Of a DNA stretch of 64,000 nucleotides, positions 45,825 through 54,484 are shown in pieces. The stretch's first letter is position 1; each line of letters starts with the position of its first letter. The stretch covers positions 1,971,982 to 2,035,981 of the forward strand of contig NZ_AP018553.1 in the NCBI RefSeq assembly GCF_003967175.1. Reading direction: 5' to 3'. The position numbers and the translations under genes were made by a program. The notes under the pieces are model-generated. The model made no database searches and had not been told where the DNA came from. It saw only the letters and a list, made by a program, of their open reading frames with translations. The stretch is from Sulfodiicoccus acidiphilus (GTDB taxonomy: Archaea; Thermoproteota; Thermoprotei_A; Sulfolobales; Sulfolobaceae).

Positions 45825-47555
45825 TCATATCTTCACTCCCATCTCATCCATTTCCTTGAGCGTCGACAACAGTTGGGCATGAACGAACGCCTGAGGGAAG
45901 TTTCCAGTGAACTCCCCCCTTTCCACGTCGACGTGTTCCCCCAAGAGGCCTAACTCACCTGCGACGTCGAGAAGGGCCCTCACCACGTTGACGGCCTCGT
46001 CTATCCTGCCCAATTTCAAGTAAACCCTAGCCAGCCACAGAGAGGTGAGAAGGAAGGGATGCCTGGCCTCACCCATGAAGTCCTGTGAATAACGCTTGAC
46101 GAAGGGCCCCACTTTGAGCTTCAGCTCCACCTCCCTAAGGGTCTCGAGGAAGAGTGGGTCTCTCACGTCTGTGAAACCGTAGAGAGGCAGGGAAAGTAAC
46201 GCCGCGTCTACATCAGTCGCCCCAGGGTACCTCACCAAGTGGCCTTGTACAACACTGTTCTCAAGGATCCAGTCCCTTAGCTCGTCCCTCTCTCGTCCCC
46301 ACCTATCCTCCTCGTCTAACAAGCTCGCCATTTCTCCTACGTCCTTGAGTGCGATCCACATCATGGCCTTCGAATGGGTGTAGTGCCTCGGAGTACCCCT
46401 CTCCTCCCACAGACTGACGTCAGGTGACCTCCAGTTGAAGGATACCCAGTCGGCCAGGTATTCCAGTTTCGGCCAGGCCTCCCTCAACATGGGGACGTCG
46501 TTAGTGGCCTTCACGTACTTCAGTAACGAGGAGACGAAGAAGCCCTCTACGTCCAGCTGAACCTGTTCTGACGCAGCGTTACCCACCCTCACGGGCCTCG
46601 AGTCCCTGTAACCCGGTAACCACCTAAGCTCCCTTTCTGGGGGCGGGTCGGAACCATCTATTGCGTAAAGTGGGTGTAGGAACGGCTTAGTAGTGACGTT
46701 CATTAGGCTAAGAAGGAAAGCGAGGATCCTCCTAGCGGAGACGTAGTCCTTCACGTCGACGAACCCCTCCGCCACTATCGCTGAGTCCCTTATCCAAGAG
46801 AACCTGTAGTCCCAGTTCCTCGTACCACCGTCGACTTCGGGAAGGGAAGTGGTTGGAGCTGCCACCACCCCTGAGGTAGGAGAGTAGGTCAGGCCTAAAA
46901 GGACCCCGTACGAGGTCCTAAGTGGATTTCTAACTGCAGCGGTCTCCCTCCTCCAGTAGGAGAGGGTGAACTTGAATGCCCTCTCTAGGTCGAAGTTGAG
47001 GGTGTATCCTTTAGTTAGGAAGCCGTGCCTCACGTTGGTGGAGTAGTTCATGTAAACCCAACTTCTTCCAGCGGGCAACCTCCAGACCAAATCGTCGACC
47101 TTCCTTCCACCTATAATCAAGGAGACACAGTCCCTTCCCCGAGGGTTGAGGAACCTAGCGTTCTCGTCAGAGTACTCAACCACCGGCCTAATCATGCCGT
47201 AGTCGAAGAGGAGCCTAACCTCCAACTCGACCTCCGAGTAGGCCTCCACCAACCTCATGAAGGAGTGCTCGCCTAGGGGAAGGAGGTCAGTGAACTTGAC
47301 TTGGTGCCCGTCCACCCTGACTTCAGTGGATAAGACGTTGGGTACGATGTAGGTTTGTCTGATTGGCTCTACTTCCCCTAGGACGGAGAGGGCACCTCCC
47401 CACCTTTTGTCCAGGAATTTATTGAAGACCGCTGGCGAATCGAACCTAGGGAAGGTCAACCAGTCCACAGTCCCATCGGGCGAAATCAACGCCCCCGTCA
47501 TCCTGTTGCTTACGAAGCCGTGCCTAAGCATAGAGAAAATCCGTATCGCTGCCAT
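45825..47555 (-). CDS. Glycoside hydrolase family 15 enzyme (glucoamylase or trehalase)
   Basis: 576 residues. The N-terminal beta-sandwich starts GFVSNRMTGALISPDGTVDW with FPRFDSPAVF. The (alpha/alpha)6 barrel carries GGTRNWDYRFSWIRDSAIVA (about residues 240-260), the GH15 signature, and PLYAIDGSDPP and LPGYRDSRPVRVGNAASEQ, which holds the acidic region. The second catalytic Glu should lie in the final third (FMGEARHPFLLTSLWLARVY). No signal peptide, so intracellular. Sulfolobales have GH15 enzymes acting as trehalase or glucoamylase; sequence alone does not separate them. Confidence 0.93.
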   Translation of the reverse strand: MAAIRIFSMLRHGFVSNRMTGALISPDGTVDWLTFPRFDSPAVFNKFLDKRWGGALSVLGEVEPIRQTYIVPNVLSTEVRVDGHQVKFTDLLPLGEHSFMRLVEAYSEVELEVRLLFDYGMIRPVVEYSDENARFLNPRGRDCVSLIIGGRKVDDLVWRLPAGRSWVYMNYSTNVRHGFLTKGYTLNFDLERAFKFTLSYWRRETAAVRNPLRTSYGVLLGLTYSPTSGVVAAPTTSLPEVDGGTRNWDYRFSWIRDSAIVAEGFVDVKDYVSARRILAFLLSLMNVTTKPFLHPLYAIDGSDPPPERELRWLPGYRDSRPVRVGNAASEQVQLDVEGFFVSSLLKYVKATNDVPMLREAWPKLEYLADWVSFNWRSPDVSLWEERGTPRHYTHSKAMMWIALKDVGEMASLLDEEDRWGRERDELRDWILENSVVQGHLVRYPGATDVDAALLSLPLYGFTDVRDPLFLETLREVELKLKVGPFVKRYSQDFMGEARHPFLLTSLWLARVYLKLGRIDEAVNVVRALLDVAGELGLLGEHVDVERGEFTGNFPQAFVHAQLLSTLKEMDEMGVKI

Positions 47556-47869
47556 AAAGACTTAGTTGTAAGAGAACACCCTAATCTGTGAAGCTAGGGA
47601 TAGTGTACGATGGGCTGCCCTCGCCCAACTCCGAGGAGGGGGCACATGCTGGAGGTGACGAAGTGCCTCAGGAAAAGCTGTTCGACGGTGTTTACGTCCC
47701 TTCAAGCCTCGCGTTCAGGAGGGCAGGGAGAAATAATTGATGGGGGGACTCGACGGTCAGGGAATACCTATGGTAGAAGACTTCTTCATCTTTCTCGCTC
47801 GAGACCCCGTCCGTAAGGGCATGAGTCAAATATAAATATTTAGAGTATATAAAAAATAGGGGACGTTCC
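47556..47869. other. Gene-free stretch, right-end relic and TnpB promoter
   Basis: GAGACCCCGTCCGTAAGGGC at 47801-47820 matches half of a type B right end. The AT-rich AAATATAAATATTTAGAGTA immediately after probably drives the tnpB that follows. The adjacency of an old right end and a new left end suggests one element landed beside another. Nothing is recognised between 47580 and 47800. Confidence 0.45.
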
Positions 47870-48974
47870 CTGAAAGCTGAAGTTAAGATAGCAATACAAG
47901 GAAAAATTTTGAACCCTAATGAAGAGAAGAGACATAAACTAAACGTAGTCCGAGAAAAATACTTGAAGGCTGTTAAATTCTTCGTCTCCTTTAAGATAAG
48001 GGATAAGGAACTCCTTCAACAGAAAGCATACAAAGAAGCTAGAAGGAGGTTTGGTCTATCTTCCACACTTACACAGACGGCGAGAGACAAGGCTGTTGAG
48101 CTAGTGAAACTAAATGATGGAAGAGAGTTTCACGTACATCAAGTGTCAATACGGGTGAACTACCGAGCGTTCAAACTCGTTAAGAGGGACACTAAATTAA
48201 CACCTTACTGGTTGTACCTTCAATTGGACGGTGATGGAGTTTGGTACCCAGTGCAATTCGGCGAGAAGCAGAAAGAGACGATAGAAAATGCGATCTCTGA
48301 AGATGGGGAATGGTCTACACAACAAGTTGAACTCGTAAAGGGAGATGGAGAATGGTACGCTTATTCTAGAAAAACCGTTCGTTAAATATGAGCCAGTAAC
48401 GCCTATAGGTATTGACCTAGGTGAAAGAAACTTAGCTACAGTAGTTGCGTTAGTTAATGAAAAACCTACAAAAGGCACTTTCTTCGAAGGGTCAAGGATT
48501 AAGGAAATTAGGCACGAGTACTTCAACATAAGGAAGAAGCTCCAGGAAAAGAAGAGGCTTGACGTAGTGAAGAGGCTAAGAGGGAAGGAAAGAAGAATGG
48601 TAAATCATGAGCTTCACGTTATCTCCAAGAAGGTCGTCGATTACGCTAAAAAGTTCCCTTCCCCAGTGATAGTCGTGGAGAAGCTCACAGGAATTAGGGA
48701 GAAATTCAAGGAGAGCAAGAAACTCGATAGGAGATTTCACTCGTTGCCGTTTAGAAGGCTACAGAGCATGATAGAGTACAAAGCGAAGATCAACGGTATA
48801 AAAGTGGTATACATTAACCCTAGAAATACTTCAAGAACTTGTCACAGATGTGGGCACGTTGCCCGCACGGACGGAAGGGAATACAGACGTAAGTGCGGTG
48901 TGGTACGTAACCGCGACTTGAACGCGTCGATCAACGTAGCCCGTGCCTCAACGAGAGGTACGGGTCGGGGGTAG
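47870..48974 (+). pseudogene. tnpB: Nearly complete TnpB (IS200/IS605 OrfB), type D, one frame change
   Basis: This is the best preserved TnpB here, about 365 codons. The open phase begins at CTG 47870 (KAEVKIAIQGKILNPNEEKR) without a normal start; the first standard start is TTG at 47909. It shifts phase at five A (48370-48374), after GEWYAYSR, into EKPFVKYEPVTPIGIDLGER (RuvC-I). RuvC-II is VIVVEKLTG, and RuvC-III is RNRDLNASINVA. The zinc ribbon is TCHRCGHV with the second pair damaged (YRRKCGVV). If the A-run is misread, the chain would be whole apart from the ribbon. A type B right end follows at 49060. Confidence 0.85.
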
Positions 48975-49028
48975 GTAAACAACCCGAAGGGGGGATGAAG
49001 GTGAACCGCGAAGGGTACCGGAAACCCC

Positions 49029-49060
49029 GAAGCCCCGTCCGTGAGGGCGGGGTAGTTTAC
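49029..49060 (+). repeat. TnpB right end, type B (omega-RNA 3' scaffold candidate)
   Basis: GAAGCCCCGTCCGTGAGGGC then GGGGTAGTTTAC, a near-perfect hairpin (GCCCCGTCC-GTGA-GGGCGGGG). It ends the element that carries the nearly complete tnpB. The outside DNA that would act as guide starts at 49061 (TGTCGACAGATCGAATCGAA). Confidence 0.7.
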
Positions 49061-49095
49061 TGTCGACAGATCGAATCGAAGGCCTAGCGTCCCAA

Positions 49096-49230
49096 CTGAC
49101 TTCCTCCCCGCCTTAAAGGTTCCCCCCACCGATTCGGGGTTACATCCCTGAGGGGCGGTCGAGAGGGTCGGAGGACCCCTCCCGTTCAGGTTAGCCGCTG
49201 CGACGTAGCGGTCGTCCTAGCGACCGCGAG
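49096..49230 (-). repeat. Type A IS-derived repeat with right end, inverted
   Basis: On the minus strand it ends AAGGCGGGGAGGAAGTCAG, the type A terminus. Inside it, GGATGTAACCCCGAATCGGTG matches CATGTAAACCCGAACCGATG of the copy at 50093. It faces the type B end of the TnpB element across only 35 bases. No open frame. Confidence 0.6.
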
Positions 49231-49404
49231 TGCACTTAAACCGACGGTGTCCTCCCTTCCGCCTTTCGCTCGCACTTGGGACGTGAGAGGGGATCTGGGG
49301 TCGACGCGTTAGACGAGGCCGCGCTTCGTAGCCCTCCACTCGGTCCGGCGCTGGACGGCTACATCAAATACGGTTCGTCGCGAAACTCCCGGTAGTTCGC
49401 TCGC

Positions 49405-49666
49405 GTCCTCGACTGCCGGCTTCCCCTCTCCCGGCCGTCTTCGCGATTCTCCCTTCCCGTGGAGTTCTGCGGGGGATCCGTCGGTTCAGGTGGGGTACTT
49501 CTTCCGCGACCCCCAGTAACTACTTCCAGCTGTGGGCGTCGCGGAGGTGGGTGAACGTGTCGGGTGTCGTACCGACGACTTCGGCCGCGTCTACGGGGAC
49601 GCCCGACTAGGGTCACCTTCCCCCATCGCTTCGAGTCCTCGACTGCCGGCTTCCCCTCTCCCGGCC
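49405..49666. repeat. Exact 32-base direct repeat, two copies 230 bases apart
   Basis: Positions 49405-49436 and 49635-49666 are identical over 32 bases, beginning GTCCTCGACTGCCGGCTTCC and ending CTCTCCCGGCC. The flanks differ at once on both sides. Such a perfect match in otherwise decayed DNA implies a recent duplication or selection on the sequence. Confidence 0.8.
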
Positions 49667-49683
49667 CGAGTTCCTCGGGCCGG
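49661..49683. other. Perfect 10-bp GC hairpin
   Basis: CCGGCCCGAG-TTC-CTCGGGCCGG. All ten pairs are G-C or A-T with a three-base loop. It overlaps the end of the second copy of the 32-base repeat. No T-run follows, so it is not a simple terminator. Confidence 0.75.
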
Positions 49684-50092
49684 AGATCTGGAGGTCGCCG
49701 GCTCCCGCCACCCCAGCTTTCGGCTCCCTGCGTCGACCGCGCCGTTTACCCTCGCTGGGGGAGCGACCCTAGGGTCGTCGTGCAGATCGCGCGCCGAGAG
49801 CGCGTCCCTACAACGGTCCTCGGCCACCTTAGAAGGTAGGTCTAACTCCTACCTCAACGTGGTGTAGAACTCCTAGTGGATTTTACCTGACACTCCCTTC
49901 TGGGTCCGGGAAGTTCTCCTTCTACCGGAAAAGGGTGGAACGCATCGCTTGAACGTAGTAGTTCGCGGGGCGACCTTCGTCGAGATCGCGGTTCCGATCC
50001 TTCGACCCTCCAGGCCATCGAGGGGTTTGGAACGAAGAGGACGTTTAAATTGACATTCCCGGCCCTAGGAGTAGGTAGGCCTTCAATCTTAT

Positions 50093-50362
50093 CTGACTTC
50101 CTCCCCGCCCTGGAAGGGCGATGGTTCCCTCCCAAAGGGATCGTCGTTCCCGCCATCGGTTCGGGTTTACATGTCTCGTTTGGTGGGCAGTCGAGTGGAT
50201 CAGAGATCCACTCCCATTTGAAGAGGAGGGGACTTTCACCCATTACGTCTAGTCCCTTAAAGGAAATTGAAGCCGCTGCTCGCTCCTCCCTCAGTCCCAT
50301 TAAACCTTAGATCGAGCTGGGGAGGAGCGTCGTTAGTACCACTAAGAGAAATTTCACAAAGA
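50093..50362 (-). repeat. Type A IS-derived repeat, best preserved copy
   Basis: About 270 bases. On the minus strand it runs from GTGAAATTTCTCTTAGTGG through ACGACGCTCCTCCCCAGCTC and CATGTAAACCCGAACCGATG to CCAGGGCGGGGAGGAAGTCA-G. The ordered motifs recur at 54104-54352, 12190-12424 and 49096-49230. There is no transposase gene, so these are miniature or decayed derivatives of a TnpB element that keep the right-end RNA scaffold. A candidate guide on the minus strand begins at 50092 and runs leftward. Confidence 0.65.
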
Positions 50363-50383
50363 AGTATAAATATGAGGGGGCTG

Positions 50384-50413
50384 TCCGTCCCCGCCGTGAA
50401 GGGCGAGGCTTTA
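50384..50413 (-). repeat. TnpB-type right-end hairpin, type B, variant
   Basis: Minus strand: AAAGCCTCGCCCTTCACGGC followed by GGGGACGGAC. The stem equals that of the copy at 8522-8550 (CGCCCTTCACGGCGGGG). It lies 20 bases outside the type A repeat. Confidence 0.5.
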
Positions 50414-50576
50414 CGCCCCCTCAACCCCCGACTTTGTAAACTTCCTTAGATCTCAGTATTGTATAAAAATCTTGATTAAACATATAAACTTTACTATTTA
50501 TCGGAAACTATTAGCGACGGTTGAGAAAGGGTGGGTTCTCCCTGGCTCTTAGCTGAGGCTAGTCTGGAGACTCCCG

Positions 50577-51035
50577 AAATGAAGCTGGTGAACTACAAGA
50601 GGAGGACGAGGCTAATGTTTGCGGAGAGATTCATAGAATGTTGAAATAGAGACGTTTCCTGGAGGAAGGTGAAGAAATACGACCTGGAAGTGGAGTGCCT
50701 GAGGTGTGCAGAATAGAAAAGCTTCGCGATGCACTCATATATCCTTCATACGTTGACGGGTTCTCGTTCGTCATAATGGAATCGCGGCCCTAGGGGACGC
50801 CAGTGGTTGCCTCCGACATACTCAGTCCGTACTCCATGCGGGTCCTCCTCCCAGACGTGAAGTTCGTGAGGAAGTTCGACGTGAAGTCCATGGCCGAGGA
50901 CATACTGAGTCTCCTCCAGTCTCCCTCAGGGAACCAGACCGCCGATTTCCGGGGTGTTCCTTCCCCGATCTCCACTCCCGGGACTACGTAGCGGGAGCCG
51001 TGAGAAACCTCATGAAGTGGCACGAAAGACCTTAA
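50577..51035 (+). pseudogene. GT4-type glycosyltransferase, C-terminal part, decayed
   Basis: Readable pieces in order are YKRRTRLMFAERFIEC, KKYDLEVECLRCAE, LRDALIYPSYVDGFSFVIME, GTPVVASDILSPYSMRVLLP, FDVKSMAEDILSLLQ and, in another phase, RDYVAGAVRNLMKWHERP ending in TAA. This is the nucleotide-sugar-binding half of a GT-B transferase (ESxAxGTPVVAS motif). Around the motif the DNA reads CGGCCCTAGGGGACG; one G more before and one less after would give SRALGTPVV, two small slips that cancel each other. Several further stops and shifts prove decay. The N-terminal half is absent. Confidence 0.7.
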
Positions 51036-51041
51036 AGCGGT

Positions 51042-51788
51042 GTGAAGTTCATGAAAATTGTGAGACCAGAAATATGGGGCCACAGGGGAGCTAGGGGATT
51101 GGCACCGGAGAACACGTTACCCGCGTTCAAGTTGGCCGCTAAATTGGGAGTAGATGGAGTTGAGCTAGACGTCCACCTCACCAAGGACGGGGAAGTTGTA
51201 GTCATCCACGACGACAGAGTGGATAGAACCACCAACGGATCTGGGTACGTCAAGGACATCACCTTCGAGGAGTTGAGTAAACTGGACGCCGGTAGTAAGT
51301 TCGGTTCCCAGTGGTCAGGGACTAGGGTTCCTAGACTAAGGGAAGTCCTCTCCAATTTAAAGGACTGCAAGTTCAAGGTGGAACTCAAGCACGGTTCTAC
51401 GGTATACGAAGGAATAGAAGAGAAGGTACTCGAGGAAGTGAAGAAGTTCTCCAGGCTAGACAAGGTGGAGTTCACGTCCTTCGACTTCGACGCCCTCCAG
51501 AGATTGAGGGAACTGGAGGCGAGGGCCTCTTTGGGGCTCATATTCATTGGTAGACCACGGTGGTTCCTAGACGTCGCTAAGAGGCTCGAGGCCACGTCCC
51601 TCAATTCAAACATCTCCCTTGTAACTAAGGAAGACGTTAAAGTGTCTAACCAGGAGGGATTCAGGCTCGGACTTTGGACCGTTAACGAAGAGTGGGAGAT
51701 GAAAAAGGCGTGGGAACTCTGCCCGGACTCGATCACGACTGACTATCCAGACAAGGCCCTCAGGGAGAGGAGGGAGTGCTCGCCTTAG
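51042..51788 (+). CDS. Glycerophosphodiester phosphodiesterase
   Basis: 248 residues of the GDPD family. Catalytic and metal motifs are WGHRGARGLAPENT (His14, His-Arg pair and Glu), GVDGVELDVHLTKDGEVVVI and HDDRVDRTTNG, followed by FKVELKHGS, and LWTVNEEWEM near the end. It hydrolyses glycerophosphodiesters, in archaea probably from ether lipid head groups, to glycerol phosphate. GTG at 51042 or ATG at 51051. No signal peptide, so cytoplasmic. Its last 29 bases overlap the MFS gene on the other strand. Confidence 0.93.
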   Translation: MKFMKIVRPEIWGHRGARGLAPENTLPAFKLAAKLGVDGVELDVHLTKDGEVVVIHDDRVDRTTNGSGYVKDITFEELSKLDAGSKFGSQWSGTRVPRLREVLSNLKDCKFKVELKHGSTVYEGIEEKVLEEVKKFSRLDKVEFTSFDFDALQRLRELEARASLGLIFIGRPRWFLDVAKRLEATSLNSNISLVTKEDVKVSNQEGFRLGLWTVNEEWEMKKAWELCPDSITTDYPDKALRERRECSP

Positions 51789-53160
51789 TGTAGGCCTCAG
51801 CCGAAAGTCTCCTCCCTAGCGTTATCGCCCTCTCCCACGTGTCCTTCCGTATTAGGGCAAGGTACCCAACAAGGAACATGGCGATGGGTATCATCATGGT
51901 GGAGAAGGCGAAGGGAGCTGGGTAGTGAGTGAAGAGGTAGCCTTGGATGAGTGACGTAAAGGAGCCCACCAAGTTGAGGAAACCGTTGTATATCCCGTAC
52001 GTGACCGCCGAGGTCCCTGTGGGAGCTATATCCACGGCGTTTACGGCCCAAGAGCCGACACTGAGGTTCATCACCGCTGCAGCTGCTGCTAACAACCCCA
52101 CAGTGGGAGCTAACATCCTCGCAGTGCCTGTGAAGTAGCTCCCCCCAACGAAAACGATCATCAACGACATTGGGAGGAGAGCACCTATCCTCCTGGCGTT
52201 CACCTTGTCGAATTTCCGTAGTAGGCCGTCATTGAATGGACCAGCTAGGGCGTATCCCACTATGAGGCCTACGTCGGCTACGGTAGAGTAGAGGCCGCTC
52301 TTCGTTACGCTGTGGGCAAAGGTCGCAAACATGAGTAACGGAAGCCACGTGAGGAAGGTCCCTAAGACGAAGGCGAAAGTTAGGAAGGTGAGCATAACTC
52401 CCCACCCCGCCTGAGTCCCGAAGATCACTTTGGCGGCAATCTTCCACGTCTCCTTGGATCCTAACGGCCTTTCTTCTTTGATGTCTCCCTCCTTCCCTGA
52501 GGTGATGTAAGACAGTTCCTCCTTACTTACCTTGGGGTGGTCCGAGGGAACGTCCCTGACGAAGTAGTACCAGACCAGAGCGAGGACGAGGCCTAGGGCG
52601 CCGAAGAAGATGAACGGTCCCCTCCAGCCGAAGAGCTGGTACAGCACAACGCCGATTAGGAGTCCCACCACAGGCCCCACTGCTTGACCTGTCCCGGCGA
52701 AGGCGAAGGACTTCGAGTAGTCCCTGACGCTGGCCCAATTCTTGGCAGTCTTGGCGTTGACAGGCCACACAGGACCTTCCCCAGCACCCATGAAAATCCT
52801 CACTAAGGTCATGGAGATGAAATTGAAGGTGAAGGCGGTTAGAATTGTGAAAGTGGACCAAACAGCAAAGAGTGTAGCCATGGACTTCCTTATTCCCAGC
52901 TTGTCCACGATCCATCCACCAGGGAAGTTCATGAGGGTGTACGCCAACCCCCAGATGAAGAGGATGAGGGCTATGGTCTGTACCGCGTAGGGTGTACTGG
53001 CGTAGGCCTGAATCGACTTGGCCCAGCCGAAAGAGTAGGCTATGGCGGGGGCGACGAGTGTGAAGATCGTTCTGTCCACGTAGTTGAAGGTTATAGCCAC
53101 GAAGAGCAGTCCCACCACTGCCCACCTGTAATTCGTTCTTCCCTTGACCTTATGTTCCAT
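51760..53160 (-). CDS. MFS transporter (anion:cation symporter-like)
   Basis: 466 residues with twelve helices. The start YRWAVVGLLFVAITFNYVDR in helix 1 (NYVDR) is the trademark of the ACS subfamily (sugar acids, phthalate, glucarate, tartrate). FPGGWIVDKLGIRKSMATLF is loop 2-3; GAGEGPVWPVNAKTAKNWAS is the helix-4 region, again typical. Likely substrate is an organic or sugar acid. ATG start; AT-rich sequence upstream. Ends opposite the GDPD gene. Confidence 0.92.
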   Translation of the reverse strand: MEHKVKGRTNYRWAVVGLLFVAITFNYVDRTIFTLVAPAIAYSFGWAKSIQAYASTPYAVQTIALILFIWGLAYTLMNFPGGWIVDKLGIRKSMATLFAVWSTFTILTAFTFNFISMTLVRIFMGAGEGPVWPVNAKTAKNWASVRDYSKSFAFAGTGQAVGPVVGLLIGVVLYQLFGWRGPFIFFGALGLVLALVWYYFVRDVPSDHPKVSKEELSYITSGKEGDIKEERPLGSKETWKIAAKVIFGTQAGWGVMLTFLTFAFVLGTFLTWLPLLMFATFAHSVTKSGLYSTVADVGLIVGYALAGPFNDGLLRKFDKVNARRIGALLPMSLMIVFVGGSYFTGTARMLAPTVGLLAAAAAVMNLSVGSWAVNAVDIAPTGTSAVTYGIYNGFLNLVGSFTSLIQGYLFTHYPAPFAFSTMMIPIAMFLVGYLALIRKDTWERAITLGRRLSAEAYTKASTPSSP

Positions 53161-53347
53161 ATAATATTCAATATAATTTAGCTATTAAGCTTTATCGGGT
53201 ACAGTTCGAGGAAGTGGACTGTGTGCTCCGTAGCACTATGGAAGTTTTACAAGGAGACGCTCTCGTTAGGTGTGTGAGGATTAAAGTGGGATCCTATGGC
53301 ACTGGCGACCTACCTGATCCCTAGGGATTCACGAAGAGTCCCAAAGG

Positions 53348-53960
53348 TTAAGTCCATGCCGAGTTGGAGACCATGAACGGCCTAGAGGTGTAGATTCGTT
53401 CAGTTGACAAGAAGAGAGCCCTAACCAACGTGGTGTTGGGAGGAGTCCTGACGGAGTACTCCAGTCCCATCTCGCTCAACTTCGCTGGAAACCTCCTGCC
53501 TTCCAAGTAGTCCTTAAGTGACTTCGACATGTTGCATGGATCTTGATTGGGCACAAGTCTGAAGGCAAGTTTGACTGAAGCCCTGTGAGGGACCACTGTC
53601 TTACTTCCCTCTCCTACGTAGCCCGAAACCATGTTATCTATGGTGCGGGTGGGCTTCCCGAAGAGCGCGCCTCCTTCAGTCTCCCTGGGTAGGAGTACGT
53701 ACTTCAACTTATATACCGCGAGGGACACCTCAGTTTGTGCTCGTTGACCTCGTAGTTCTCGAGCATCGTCCTCTCTTCTTAGCTTAATTGAACCAGGTCG
53801 TTGTAGAATCCAGGTACCTTTTCTCTTCCCCCGTCGTCCACCAACTTGTTCAGCACCTTAACTAACTCCCACGTTGTGTTGGAAGTTACGGGAGCGCTAG
53901 AGGAGTGGAGGTCCCTCTCCTCCGTCTCTAGGCCGAGTTGTACGTAGACCAACCCTTAAC
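53348..53960 (-). pseudogene. M20-family deacetylase/carboxypeptidase, decayed
   Basis: Minus-strand traces start at about 53950 with VYVQLGLETEERDLHSSSAP, then WELVKVLNKLVDDG and KVPGFYNDLVQLS, a stop, and resume at about 53660 in another phase with KPTRTIDNMVSGYVGEGSKT, VVPHRASVKLAFRLVPNQDP and SKSLKDYL. This is the order of the M20 dimerisation domain (HSS, then TIxGxxxGYxGxGxKTVxP). The upstream metal domain is absent, and the end is truncated. The decay is advanced, so it is not a sequencing artefact. Confidence 0.75.
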
Positions 53961-54103
53961 TCCTAGAACCACCAGGGGGCTTCCTCTGCGACCTATTGTC
54001 CCCCCTCCCCCCCCCCCATTAAGAGGGCGCCGGCGTTGAGTTCATTTCCATACTAACGGAGGACTTCCTCTAGGTGAAGACTACCTTTTTCCTCATTTTT
54101 CTC
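53961..54103. other. Spacer with a C11 tract
   Basis: Contains CCCCC-T-CCCCCCCCCCC at 54001-54017, the longest single-base run in the window, a likely place for assembly or polymerase slippage. No gene. Confidence 0.6.
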
Positions 54104-54352
54104 CTGACTTCCTCCCCGCCCTGGGAGGGTTCCCCTCCCAGAGGGCTCGTTGCTCCCACCGTCAGTTCATGACTGCATCCCTCGAGGAGGCAGCAGGGTG
54201 GTTCAGGGGACCATCACCGCTGAAGGAGGGATCCTCGTCAAGTACCTCCAGACCCTACGAAAGAAAAGAACTGTGTTGATACTCCTCCCTCGGTCCCATC
54301 TAGCTCTCGATCGAGTTGGAGAAGAGAAGCGCCGTTGAGGAAATTTCTAAAA
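54104..54352 (-). repeat. Type A IS-derived repeat with right end, inverted
   Basis: On the minus strand it begins GAAATTTCCTCAACGGCGCT, contains CTTCTCCAACTCGATCGAG, and ends CCCAGGGCGGGGAGGAAGTC-AG. The order and spacing agree with the copy at 50093-50362. No open frame that could be a transposase. A candidate guide on the minus strand would start at 54103 (GAGAAAAATGAGGAAAAAGG). Confidence 0.6.
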
Positions 54353-54484
54353 GACCTATTTAAACGATAGGGCTGACCATCCCCCTCATGTAAGAGGACT
54401 CTCGACCCATAAACCTTCCATCAAGTTAAATGGAATTTAACAAGACTTTTAATACATGTCCCCTAGGTGATTGGAGGTGCGTCG

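Larger units (their letters stand above)
49231..50092. other. GC-rich block without a gene
   Basis: Sixty-base samples by eye give 67% (49141-49200) and 73% G+C (49681-49740), clearly above neighbouring genes. All frames are short and Arg/Ser/Pro-rich. It contains an exact 32-base direct repeat and a perfect 10-base-pair hairpin (listed separately). One minus-strand frame near 49600-49500 (SGVPVDAAEVVGTTPDTFTH) looks a little like protein but stops quickly. In a hyperthermophile, GC-rich noncoding DNA can mark a structured RNA, or this may be foreign DNA. It lies between two inverted type A ends. Confidence 0.5.

Noticed and set aside
49405-49666. CRISPR array
   Set aside because: Only two exact copies 230 bases apart; no regular spacers and no cas genes.
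49359-49867. Several Arg/Pro-rich open frames on both strands in the GC-rich block
   Set aside because: Long frames are expected by chance at about 70% G+C; all overlap one another and lack motifs or starts with promoters.
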